Notes under the pieces: generated by a model
Told to the model about the DNA's origin: nothing
What the model saw: the letters and a program-made list of their open reading frames with translations, nothing else
Databases searched by the model: none
Shown here: positions 12,099 to 21,900 of the stretch, in pieces
How the letters are laid out: every line of letters starts with the position of its first letter
Numbering within the stretch: the stretch's first letter is position 1
Made by a program: the position numbers and the translations under genes
Assembly (NCBI GenBank): GCA_008704415.1
Contig: VXIS01000412.1
Span: forward strand, 1-36,328
Direction of reading: 5' to 3'
Length of the DNA: 36,328 bases
DNA from: Sphaerosporella brunnea
Taxonomy: Eukaryota; Ascomycota; Pezizomycetes; Pezizales; Pyronemataceae

Positions 12099-14392
12099 TT
12101 GCTAGAGAACCCCGGCAGTAGTAGTTAGATATATATATTGTGTGCTCAGCATGTGTCCATGGTAAATGTTAGTGGATGTAAATTAGAGTACCTCAATTGG
12201 CCCCCGCAAACTGCTTTTCCCGGAACAAGTTGCTCAATGCTGCACCTGCATGAATACGTACTCTGCATACTCGAAAAAGCAATTGGGGATAGCTCGATTG
12301 GATCCTAGGATATGTCTCGGAAGCGGATGGTACGGATCGACCTTACAGGGTTTGACGCAAGTAAGTTGTGTGATCTCTGCTTATACATTCAGGACTGATG
12401 AACTTATCTTTTAGTTATTGTTGGCCCACTCAGGAGGCTGAATACAGCGTCACCCTGTTGTCCCAGCCAACACGCAACAAGAACGAGCGACCCATCCCCG
12501 AACAATACGGAGCCTCTGTGAAAGTAGTACAGATGTCTGCTGGGCCGCGATGGTGGATACAGGGCACCAAATATATTGTGCTACCGGAAAGGGTATCCTG
12601 TATATTGCGGTTGCAGCTGAAAGGGCATTTCTCGGCGCCCTTAATACAATTCCGGGAATCCTGGACTTGGCTCCCCGGAAAGATTGCTTCAAGCTCCGTA
12701 TGTGTGGAAAAGATGAAGAAATACACGCTCATTTTTACGAATAAACATGCCTTTAAGCATGGGTCCTATATATCTAGCTAGAGTACTCAGTAGGTTTAAC
12801 TTCAAACAGTGAAGCAAAGAGATACAACGCGGTAGAAACTAATCAGAAGTAAAAGGTCTCGGGGATGGAGATGTATCTTGAACGTAGCACCGCATGATGT
12901 AGAATGCAAGGGCGTGCCCCTGGAAGCTGCTCCAGGGAATTTGGCGCGCAATACTCGGGGCCGGCATTTAGAACCAAAAAAAAGCAACTGCAACAAGTGG
13001 CTGAAACCTCCTCGAAGGAGAAATCATTGAGCTCAATTGGGGTTCAAATCGCCAGATCAAGAGATCTCGCCCACCCGCATTTTTTAGTTCTCAATACCTG
13101 CCGCGAGTATTCTCAGGCGCCCACAATATATGAATTTGAGCCGGCAGACACCGGCTTGTGGTGCGGATTTGAAGACCACGTGCAGACAGTGGTAACTCTG
13201 GCAATCAATGCTCGGACCGGATAGGCGGTAAATCTCCCGCAGTAAACGGCGCACACAGCTGCGCTTCCGGGTGCTCTACCAGGCACATCTGGATGTAATC
13301 ATTAGCTCGGAACCGAATATCTGGGGAAGCTGCAAGGTACACAAGCGACATGAGCATCTTGACTTGAATGTATGTTCGAGGCCTAGGGGAAATATGGGGA
13401 TTTAGCATAAACGGCAAGCGACCCGATAACTTTCTTTCCACGGTCAAATTGAGTGGTTCAGCCGGGGTAAACGGCGGGGTATTCCATGGGGCTTGCATAA
13501 CAAATACCAGCCGGCATTTGTTTTTTGTTGTCCATAAATTCTCCCCCGCATGCCACCGCTGCGGTCTCGGGGTAGAGGAATCCCGAATGGCTGAACACTT
13601 TTCTGACAATACAAAGCAATTTGGAGGCATAAGAAGTTGAAAGGAAAGCCGTCTCTTTAAAATGCCTTTTCAAGACAGCCAGCAGCAAAGACTTGCCTAT
13701 TCGGCTTGTAAAGCTTAGCGGCGAACGAGAGCACAGGAGTGACCGCCATCATATAAAGTCCTCAGAGTGGCAGACGAGCTTATCCAGGTCGTGGCCATGC
13801 ATTCCCTGTAGCATCACGGGAGAAATTGGGGCAGATGATCGTGCTCCCGAATAATGACCACACCGCGGTGGAACGTATGTATCACCACATTGCCCACCGA
13901 GGTGATCGGCTGCAAAACAGAGGCTTGCAGTTCCTAGCACCGATCCATCAAGCGCAGGGAGTGGGCACCGCCTGGAAAACACAAACATCTGGACGTCGAC
14001 GCTGATGTTTGTCGGAGGCTCCCTGAGCTATGGGTAGCGCCTCGAGCATACTTCCCTCCAGTCAACTGCTCCCATCCGGATCCAACACTTTTTTGTAGAG
14101 CCGAACCTCTAATCGTCTCCCCGAGCCGCCTCATCTCGAATATGTCGGGAGTGAAAATAGGCTTTGTAGCTGAACGCCCCGCGACTCATGAGTGGGCACG
14201 CTTCGACAGGCTCCAATGGAACGAGCACTTACTTAAGTAGATATCGATTCGCGAAATGAATAACGTTAACGGCTTGAGTCGTCTTGAGTATCGCGTATCT
14301 GTTGGCTGCCGATCGAAATTATCATGGTGAAGCAGAACCCCATGCAACCCTAACCACTCCCGCGGCTGTGTGTTATCTCGTCATCTCCCAAC

Positions 14393-14440
14393 TCAAGCTC
14401 CTTCAAGCTCCTTCAAGCTCCTTCAAGCTCCTTCGAGCTT
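14393..14440 (+). repeat. 10-bp tandem repeat in the MFS 5' leader
   Basis: Four copies of TCAAGCTCCT, the last with one change (TCGAGCTT), end 25 bp before the MFS start codon. The tract lies in the probable untranslated leader. It would extend the reading frame only if an upstream non-ATG codon were used. Confidence 0.85.
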
Positions 14441-14465
14441 ATCATCAACCACCAAAGCTCTTACA

Positions 14466-16097
14466 ATGCGTTTCATAGTTCGGCGGCTACCCCTCTCACC
14501 CTCAGTGCAGCCATTACACGCGGTCACATACCTGCTTGCGGTCCCGCTTTTTAGTATCGCCTTCCTAGTCTTCCTCAACAGCAGCCTGAGTTTCCTGCTC
14601 ACGAACCGCTTCCATGTGCCCTCCAAGAACCTAGGAAATATCGTCGGCACCCTCGGCTTCGTCGACGAGCTCGTAGCCATCGTCGCCGCTCCGCTATGGG
14701 GCGTAATAAGCGATGGTCGTATCGGCACGCGGGGTGTCAGCAGCATCGGCTACTTCACGATTGCGTTATCCCTCGTACTCTTCGTTGAGATCGAGAATGT
14801 ATACCCGGGGCTCATATTTGGGCGGATTCTATTCTCTCTCGGCGCTGCCGCGGTAACCACAATGGTCTCAGCCATCCTGCCGGAGATGACGCACCCAGCG
14901 GTGGACGAAGACTCTCCGGTCCCTGTAGCGAAGCCGCCGGCCACGGGCCAGCTTGCGGGCTTGGTGGGGCTGTTCACAGGCTTCGGTGCGCTTCTTGCAC
15001 TGGGCCTTTTCTTGCCGCTGCCGACGCGGTTCTCGAAATACCACCATGTGACTCCGGCACAAGCAGTCCAGATTTCATACTTCATTGTTGCCGGGATTGC
15101 GGCGGCCATCGCGGTGTGGTGCTACTTTGGTCTCCCGCCGCCGCGGAACCCCTCCGGCAGTAGTGCGTGGCGGAACATTAAGACGTGGGTGTGGACTAGG
15201 ATCTGGGGCGGGGATCCGGTGTTTGTAGCCCATCCATCATTGGAGGATGGCCGTCCGCAGAAGAAGGAGCAGGTCTCTGGCATCCAAGGGTTACTCGCGG
15301 CTGCAAAGCTTGCCGTTACTGATGGCCGCATTGGCGTCGCCTATGTGGGTGGCTTTGTGGCGCGCGCGAGCTCGGTGGGTGTCAGCTTGTTCATCCCACT
15401 GTTTGTGAACCATTATTTCGTGTCCAGAGGCTTGTGCAAGCCCACTGTCCCGGAGCTCTCGAAGGACCAATGCAACAAGGCCTACATTCTCGCCTCAAGT
15501 AAACCCTCCCTGGCTCTCTCCCAAATTACCTAAGTGCTAATAAATATAGCCCTAACCGGCACCTCCCAGCTCACAGCTCTGCTATTGGCACCCTTCTTCG
15601 GTCTCCTAACCGACCGCCTACATACCACACCCTACCTGCGCAATGTGCCCCTTATCCTCTCCTCCATTCTTGGGATTATTGGGTTTACCCTCTTCTCCCT
15701 ACTCCCATCTCCATCCAGTCCCTGGGCATTTGTCTTTGCCGCCCTAGCCGGGGCATCCCAGATAGGGGCCATCGTGTCATCTCTGGGACTGCTATCACGC
15801 GGAATTGTCGAGACCACTTCCACGGTCACGACAAACGGCGGCGAGTCTGCGCCACTACTGGGTAATGGGAGTGCAGGCTCGACGGATGTGGGTCGCGAAG
15901 CGTTCAAGGGCTCAATAGCGGGAGTGTACTCACTTTTTGGCGCCGGGGCAATCCTGCTTCTTACCAAGGCCGGCGGAAAGGCTTTTGATAGTGATGTTGG
16001 CGCGCCATTTTGGATGCTGGCTGGGTTCAATGGAATTCTGGCTATCGCTGCGGTAGGGAACGGGATCTGGACGTGGATTGCGGAGAAGAGACGATAA
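14466..16097 (+). CDS. Major facilitator superfamily transporter, substrate unknown
   Basis: Two exons (14466-15498, 15550-16097) give 526 aa. The 51-nt intron has donor GTAAAC, branch GCTAAT and acceptor ATATAG. The protein has about 12 hydrophobic segments. The MFS loop signature between helices 2 and 3 is visible as GVISDGRIGTRG. A related GLLTDRLHT lies between helices 8 and 9, after the central loop. The first segment (PLHAVTYLLAVPLFSIAFLV) starts near residue 17. The C-terminus ends in EKRR, a basic tail. I could not assign a substrate and see no drug-efflux or sugar-porter signature. The start ATG follows the leader repeats and is the first Met of this frame. The gene converges on the SDR gene with 287 bp between stops. 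Confidence 0.85.
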
Positions 16098-16384
16098 TAT
16101 GTTATCATACACGATGGGATGTGATTTGATTATTTGAGATACGTTGCTTTGGCGTTTTATTTGCTTGCCATTTGTTATGTTAACATTACTTGGTCACATT
16201 ATGTTTTGCAAAATATCACTTGCTATCTTCACAGTTTGTACTGTTTAGTTGTTTTTGCTTGCGGAATACCCCCATTTGCGGGATGTATTTTTTCTCAATT
16301 CAACTCGTTATTAGCATCAGTAAAGACCAGATAACACCAGAAGTAGGTGGACAAAAAAATGCAACTTAAGGCAGCCGCACTTGC

Positions 16385-17456
16385 TTAATCGCCAAGCGGG
16401 TAGGCGTGGAGGATCTGGCCGTAATAAAGCGAAGCGTCTTTGGAGGCCAGGAAAACAAAGCTGGGAGCAATCTCGGAGGGCTGTCCGGGACGTCCAAGCT
16501 GGCTCTTCTGGCCAAAGCCCTCCATTTGCTCTTCAGGCCTCGAAGCCGGCTGCAGCGGGGTGTGAACCGGACCCGGTCTGCAAAAATCAGCAACTCCCTC
16601 CCCCCACAGACGGAAACAGAATACTTACGCCACAGCATTAACCCTAATACCCCTCTTAACCAGCTGCTTGCTCAGCGCCCTGGTAAACCCCACAATTGCG
16701 CCCTTAGTAGCCGCATAATCCACCATCGTGGCCGTGCCGCGGAAGGCAACAACACTAGTGTTGTTGATAATGCTTCCTCCCTTCGGGATATGCGGCAGGG
16801 CGAACTTGGTCAGGGCCATCATCTGCAGCACGTTGGAGCGGAACGTGCTCTCCATGGTCTCGATCTCGAGGTCTTCGAAGTTGGGGCATTGCACTTGCTT
16901 GCTGGCGTTGTTGACGAGGATGTCCAGGCGGTTGAAGTGCTGCATATGCGCCGAGACGATTTCGTGCAGGTCTTTGAGACGCTCGAGGTCGAAGGGGATG
17001 CACAGACATTTTTGGCCCGCGGACTCTACGAGACGTTTGGTCTCGTTGGCGTCGTCTTGCTCTTGCGGGAGGTATACGATGGAGACATCGCAGCCTTCGC
17101 GCGCATACAGAGCGGCGACGGCGCGGCTAGAAGGAGGTGTTAGTTGGGCGGTTGTTTGGTATGAGATGGGGGAAGCCTTACCCGATGCCCGAGTCTCCGC
17201 CGGTGATGATTGCGGCACGGCCTTTGAGCTTGCCGGAACCTTCGTATTCCACAAATCCCTCAGACCCCTCGAGCTTGGTAGACTCGGAGGTGGGGGCCAT
17301 GCTTTTCTCCAGACTGCATATTTTTTTTCATCAATCGTCAGCATCAATCAAACAAACAAAGAATCCTGAACTCGCAGCTCACCCTGGCAGGTCCTGTGTC
17401 TGTCCAGGCACATTCGCCTTGAACTCCCCGCCTTTTCCGGCCTGCGAAGATGCCAT
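16385..17456 (-). CDS. Short-chain dehydrogenase/reductase, SDR_c1 (YghA/GS39-like)
   Basis: Four exons (17383-17456, 17182-17313, 16629-17126, 16385-16577) give 298 aa. Introns are 69, 55 and 51 nt. Splicing rebuilds the NAD(P)-binding motif TGGDSGIGR, split at intron 2. Other classical SDR features are NNAS, the catalytic Ser in NNTSVVAF, the YAATK motif, and the PGPVHTPL segment after it. The N-terminal PGQTQDLPGLEKSM and YEGSGKLKG segments resemble the SDR_c1 subgroup, which includes bacterial YghA and general stress protein 39; those reduce aldehydes or act in stress. The substrate is unknown here. The protein ends in PLGD, with no peroxisomal signal. It has no predicted signal peptide, so it is likely cytosolic. 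Confidence 0.9.
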
Positions 17457-17876
17457 TCTTGCAATTAATAGTGGTGTCAAGTATTCAGGAAGTGAAGATC
17501 TGATGAAAACGGTGCGTGGTAGTGGATGTGAGGAGACGAGAGGTGTTCATCCTTAAATCCAGCCAAACGCCCACGGAAAGAGCAGGCAGCTTGATATCTA
17601 GGTCATCGAGCTGTCATTGTTGAGACCTAGGTAAGCATGACGTTATGAAGATCTTGATCCCGCAAGCATCGGGTAGCACTCGAACCAGGCACAGCGGTTT
17701 CTGGCACGGAAATCCGATCCACTATCTTGAAGCTACCACCTCAGAGCAGGGCGTTCCGCGGAAAACCAGGAATGATGCCTTCACACCCACTTGGCCAATC
17801 GCATTGATCTCATAGTCACACAGCAAACTGGTAATTATAACTAACTACTACATCTAGGACTCAATATAAACATCAA
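17457..17876. other. Intergenic region upstream of the SDR gene
   Basis: 420 bp between the SDR start and the stop codon of the His-rich protein, both on the minus strand. It should hold the SDR promoter. I saw no coding frame, repeat or clear core-promoter element. Confidence 0.5.
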
Positions 17877-18465
17877 CTACAGCGCCAACACGCCGATAGC
17901 ACCAGCCAAAACAGCGACCAATCCTAACTTCGCTCCATTTCCAGCAGCAGCACCCGTCGCAACCGGCGAAGGAGAGCCTGACGGCGACAACGACGCAGTA
18001 GCATTTCTAGCCGCAGCTCCACTTCCCGCGGCCGAGGTCGAAGCCGGGGCTTCGCAGTCCCAATGGTTGCCGTGAGCCACGCAGCCGACAGATTCTGTGG
18101 GCGACGGGCCAGCAGTGCCAGATGAATTGTGGTCATCGTGGTCATCGTGATCATCGTGGCCGTTGGAGTGCGGCGCAGAGGAGTGGAGTGCGTTGGAAGT
18201 CGTTGCAGCTTGGTGCGCGGTCATGGAAACGGCGGCGTCAGTGACGCGGGGACTGCTAGGTTAGTTATGGCCCGCTCAGGGGGGAGGAGAACCGTACCTA
18301 TCGCAGTGCCAGTGGTCGCCGTGGGCCTTGCAGCCGATAGATTCGGTGGGAGAGGCTAGAATTGTCAGTGCGCCGGTTCGGGAGGACACAGGAGGACATA
18401 CGCTGCTGAGCAGACACAGCCATGGACAGGGCCGAAAGTGCAATGAGAGTGAGCGGGAACTTCAT
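17877..18465 (-). CDS. Small secreted His-rich, probably GPI-anchored protein with a duplicated Cys/His motif
   Basis: Three exons (18402-18465, 18298-18355, 17877-18255) give 166 aa; introns are 46 and 42 nt. Residues 1-19 are a signal peptide. An 18-residue module occurs twice: PSPTESIGCKAHGDHWHC (22-39) and PSPTESVGCVAHGNHWDC (91-108). The first copy fills exon 2 almost alone. Between them lies a His/Asp run, GHDDHDDHDDHN (73-84). A Ser/Ala/Gly-rich stretch leads to a small-residue site (AGNGA) and a hydrophobic end (LGLVAVLAGAIGVLAL), the pattern of a GPI attachment signal. The His, Cys and Asp content suggests zinc or copper binding at the cell wall. That is inference; I know similar C-x-AHGDHWHC proteins in moulds but no proven role. 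The exon joins keep the frame at both introns. Confidence 0.8.
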
Positions 18466-18869
18466 GGTACAGGCTGGTGATAGGTGTGGTGAGACAAAAC
18501 AACGAGCGGTGGAAGGACCGAATTTATGGAACAGTACCCATCTTTTGATATCCACCAAGGTGTACAATGCCAATTCTTGGTATTCACTTGGCATGTGCTA
18601 CCTTGATGGACTACCTCGCGGGGGTTGGTGGATCGTGACATGTTTTTATGTGTGTTCCCTTGGCTCTCTCCCTTAACGATATCGAATTGTCTGGAAAAAG
18701 AAAAAAAAATGGCAACCGCCAAGAAGCAGAAATTACAACTTGCGCACATGAGCTCACCCGTTTTGTGATTTGTATTCTGGGCATCTCCGAGCAAGAGAAA
18801 CAAGTTCTTGTGAGGTATCTGTTCTCTCTATTCATATCTACAGCTCGCTTTGTGGTAGAAAGATGCAGC
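18466..18869. other. Intergenic region upstream of the His-rich protein
   Basis: 404 bp between the start of the His-rich gene and the stop codon of the Ap4A phosphorylase gene, which lies on the same strand. No coding frame with support was seen. The CATAAATTC near 18523-18531, on the minus strand about 60 nt upstream of the ATG, is a weak TATA candidate. Confidence 0.4.
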
Positions 18870-19823
18870 TCAGTCTTTACCCTCAGCACTGCCATCATTC
18901 GGCACCCCAATGCCTCTCAAAACGCTCTCCAGCCCGCCATCCACGAAGAAATCCCAATCTTCTTGTTTCTTCACCATGATCTCACCAGCCAGCACAGTTC
19001 CATTAATCCCCACGCCGGGCCTTCCACCATCATCAGAAACTCTGGGGAGCATGACAATCCACTCTCTCATAATCCCCATATTGTAATCACATCCCTCGCC
19101 CAGCAACTCCCAACATTTCTTCAGGAGTGTTTGATACGCGCCCACAACCTCCTGCACCCCCGGCTTCTCCGAGAAGCGTATACAAAAGCACCTAAACGGC
19201 ATGTGGGGGTGAATCCACACCTCTCCACCCCTTGCGGGTGCTTCATCAAACGGCAATCTCCCGCGTTCATTCCCGATGGGGAAGAACTGGACGTGTCTAT
19301 GTGGCTGGCTCGCACCGCTCATAGCTCCGCTATTAAAGAACCCATAAAGCCTTTCTCCGGGGACCTCCCACTCTCGCAGCACCGCATACACCGCGGCCAC
19401 ATCCTCTGGCCGCAAGGGCTCCGTTTGAACCTGGAACTCGGCCGTGCAGAGAAGGAAGTGTTGCGCGATTATCGGGAACCGGTTTAGCACGATGTTGTAG
19501 CCTGGCGTAGAGGCGACTAGCAGTCCCGGCCGCGGAGGGAGGAAGGGGTTGAGCTTGGGCTTGGTAGGATCGGGAGTGAGGTTTTGGGGTTTGTGGAGGA
19601 GGGAGGGACAGAAGCGGAGGCGGTACTGCACGGTCGACTGTTAATGAAGTGGCCGTGCGTAGGACAGGTGTGGGGCTGCTACGGTGACATTGCGCAGGGA
19701 AATGTCCGATGTCCGCGCGGATGCTGTGAACGTGAGATCGCCCGCTGCGAGCGCTTTTGCGTACGTTTTTGCGACGAGGGACGGCAGGGCTGGTGGGAAC
19801 GCGGGAAAGGCGGGGGAGGCCAT
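18870..19823 (-). CDS. APA2: Ap4A phosphorylase (ATP adenylyltransferase, HIT superfamily)
   Basis: Two exons (19683-19823, 18870-19637) give 302 aa. The 45-nt intron has donor GTAGCA, branch ATTAAC and acceptor AACAG. The family signature NSGAMSGASQPHRHVQFFP is intact, with the HIT-like triad His160-x-His162-x-Gln164. NRFPIIAQHFLLCT and LNPFLPP match the N-terminal domain of yeast Apa1/Apa2. The enzyme splits diadenosine tetraphosphate with phosphate into ADP and ATP, limiting this stress nucleotide. The N-terminus (about 45 residues) is little conserved, so the start is the least certain part; the ATG at 19823 is the first Met near the conserved AKTYAKALAAGDL. The C-terminal end (GSAEGKD) is slightly short against yeast enzymes of about 320 aa. 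Confidence 0.92.
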
Positions 19824-20629
19824 GGTTTGTGTGTGGGGTTGTTGGAGCTGATCGGATCGGTTAAGTACATGCGCATTGGTCGGCACTCGGCAGCTTTGCA
19901 AGCGCTATAAGCGCCTGGCAGAATAGTACTCACGCCCGAGACAAACACCGTACTAGAGTAACGTCGGCTACGAATAGTTACAGCTAATGGCCGAAGCTAG
20001 ACAACTTCGTGAACAACAAAGCGCCACACTAGCTGCTCTCGCGGGTGGGTTGATGTTTTGATTTCAGCGCTATGATCGATTCCGAGGGAAACCAGACCAA
20101 GAAAGACTCGGCCGCCGGCGTGTTCTGGTTCCTACCTATTGCTGGCAGCCATAGATACCTCACCGTTGACCGCTAGCACCACCGCCCAGGACCTTTCCTC
20201 AAAACCAATTACAATAAGATCACCATCAACGTGCGGCTGAATCGGGCCATCTCACAACGCCGCCAGACCAGGCAGATTGCTGCCTAGATCCCAGTGACAC
20301 ATGCAAAAACTCGTCCGGGAAGGCAGGATAGGAGCATCTGCTTGCACGAGGTGTTACACAGCGTTGTGGCTTGCGGCGTGCAGCCCAAGAAGGCTGCATA
20401 CATGTCAGCCATCTGCTGGCTAACGTCAACCACGATGATTTGTCGGTCAGTGGCCCTCTTTGGGCTGAAACAGTTTGTTTTTGGCCATGGTAAGACATTT
20501 CTGGATCTACCTGAGATATACCCTTTCGGTGTCTCCTCCTGAGAATATAAAGTCCCCCTTTCCCCGCCTGCAGAAGAGCAAACGGCCAGCTCTCTCTAGA
20601 TCCAGATTTAGCTCTCACTCATCCACGCA
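19824..20629. promoter_or_regulatory. Divergent promoter region between Ap4A phosphorylase and the hemerythrin-like gene
   Basis: 806 bp between two start codons. A CCAAT motif lies near 20205. The only strong core element I see is the TATA box near 20546, listed separately. Open frames here are short and unsupported. Confidence 0.5.
20546..20552 (+). promoter_or_regulatory. Probable TATA box of the hemerythrin-like gene
   Basis: TATAAAG lies 78 nt upstream of the start codon and is followed by a C/T-rich stretch (about 20591-20622) typical of fungal transcription start regions. The agreement in sequence and position makes this the clearest core promoter in the window. Confidence 0.55.
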
Positions 20630-21467
20630 ATGCCTAAAACGTTCCAAAACAAATGGGCGGATACGCCCTTCGCTCTCATCCCCACTCCCATCTACCAAGG
20701 CGAAGATGTTCGTTTCTCCCAAGCCGCGCATTCCTCTGTATGTACGCGTACTAACCCACCACCAGAAAACCGATTCCTTCGTCCGCGGCGCCTCTGAAAT
20801 GGCGCTCGTCCATAACTGCATCATCCGCGGGCTCAACAGCATCTACCTCCAAGCGCCTTACCTCTCACCCTCCGACCACGCCGACTTCATCCTCTACGCG
20901 CAGGGATGGTCCGGGGTAATCCACGCCCACCACGAAGGGGAAGAAACCATAATCTTCCCGACGATCGAAGAAAAAACCGGGCAAGCCGGTATCATGTCGA
21001 CGAACGTAGCCCAGCACCAAGCCTTCTCCACTGGTCTGTCCGCATTCGACACCTACCTCCTGACGCCGCCCAGCGACTTCTCGGGCCCTCGGCTGGTGGA
21101 GATAATCGACGACTTTGCACCCTCGCTGGTGACACATCTTACAGAGGAAATTGCCACGCTTCTGGCGTTGAAAGAGTACAGAGGCAGCGTAGATATTGTG
21201 GCGATCATGGAGGCTGAGGGAGAGAAGATCATGAAGAACATCAACAAGACCCTCTTTCTCTCGTTTATGGCAGCGAATCTGGATGTCACTTTTGAGGACG
21301 GGATTCATACGAAGTTTCCACCTGCGCCGTGGTTTGTGAAGTTCTTGATGCACTGGGTGTGGCCGCTGCCGAAACGGAGGGTGTGGAGGTTTGGGAGTAC
21401 TACTCCGAGAGGTGTGCCGAAGGAGCTGCCGCTTGCACCGAAGAAGGAGGAGGAGGAGGGGAAGTAG
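20630..21467 (+). CDS. Hemerythrin-like (HHE) cation-binding domain protein
   Basis: Two exons (20630-20707, 20766-21467) give 259 aa. The 58-nt intron has donor GTTCGT, a perfect TACTAAC branch and acceptor CCAG. The exons join in phase 0. The four-helix metal-site pattern is visible: His42 in EMALVHN, HAHHEGEE (79-86), His110 in AQHQAF, and His150 with Glu153/154 in THLTEE. RGLNSIYLQAP is typical of fungal members. Such proteins may bind di-iron and oxygen or sense metal, but the role of this family in moulds is unknown. A C-terminal basic and acidic tail (KKEEEEGK) follows an Arg/Trp-rich segment. An alternative donor GTATGT at 20738 would give a 28-nt intron and 10 more residues in the same frame, but that is below the usual fungal minimum. 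Confidence 0.85.
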
Positions 21468-21900
21468 GACTGTTGTTACGGTGGATTATACATGTTTGGG
21501 TTGGGGTATACATACGAAGGTTTTTTGGTTGCATTTTCATGGTGGAAACTTTTGTCTGGCGAAAAGGGCTGGGATGGTACATACTCCGCTTTAGTAGATA
21601 ATTTTTTTTTCTGGGGTGCCAGCTATTTCGTATTCGGTGAGAAGACGCGTGTACTAGAGTACTAGAGGTGGTGATCTCATGCAAGGGCACGGCTAGGCAG
21701 CAGTTGCACAAAGGGGCTGAGACAAACCGGCGGCGCTATTCTGAATGACTAAACATGAATTGCATGGGCTCAAAAAAGAACGGAAATGCATTCCATCAAA
21801 AACCCAATTTGATATCAATAAAAAGTGAAGATACACGCTCCAGACCAACGCCACAAACGCCCCTGAAATCAGAAGTACCATCTTTACACCAACTATCACT
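21468..21900. other. Intergenic 3' regions of convergent genes
   Basis: 433 bp between the stop codons of the hemerythrin-like gene (+) and the Vps3-like gene (-). It has T-rich (near 21600-21610) and A-rich (near 21820) segments fitting 3' ends. No gene was seen. Confidence 0.6.

Larger units (their letters stand above)
11889..14465. other. Gene-free stretch upstream of cellobiose dehydrogenase and the MFS gene
   Basis: About 2.6 kb between two divergent genes. The open frames, up to 141 codons, resemble no family I know and show no splice-linked continuation. On the strand of the dehydrogenase gene GCGGGG occurs near 12204. Near 13459-13480 the plus strand has CCGGGG and GCGGGG close together. 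All fit the CreA carbon-repressor consensus SYGGRG. A degraded mobile element is possible, but I found no terminal repeats. Confidence 0.45.

Noticed and set aside
12398..12781. 127-aa open frame in the gap upstream of cellobiose dehydrogenase
   Set aside because: It has no recognisable domain, frames overlap it on the other strand, and no splice-linked neighbour was found.
13205..13630. 141-aa minus-strand open frame
   Set aside because: The composition is mixed and no motif is recognisable. The opposite strand is open over much of the same stretch. I treat it as chance.
14370..14465. N-terminal extension of the MFS protein
   Set aside because: It begins with a non-ATG codon and is translated from the 10-bp leader repeat (SSSFKLLQAPSS). 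The ATG at 14466 precedes the family-like sequence.
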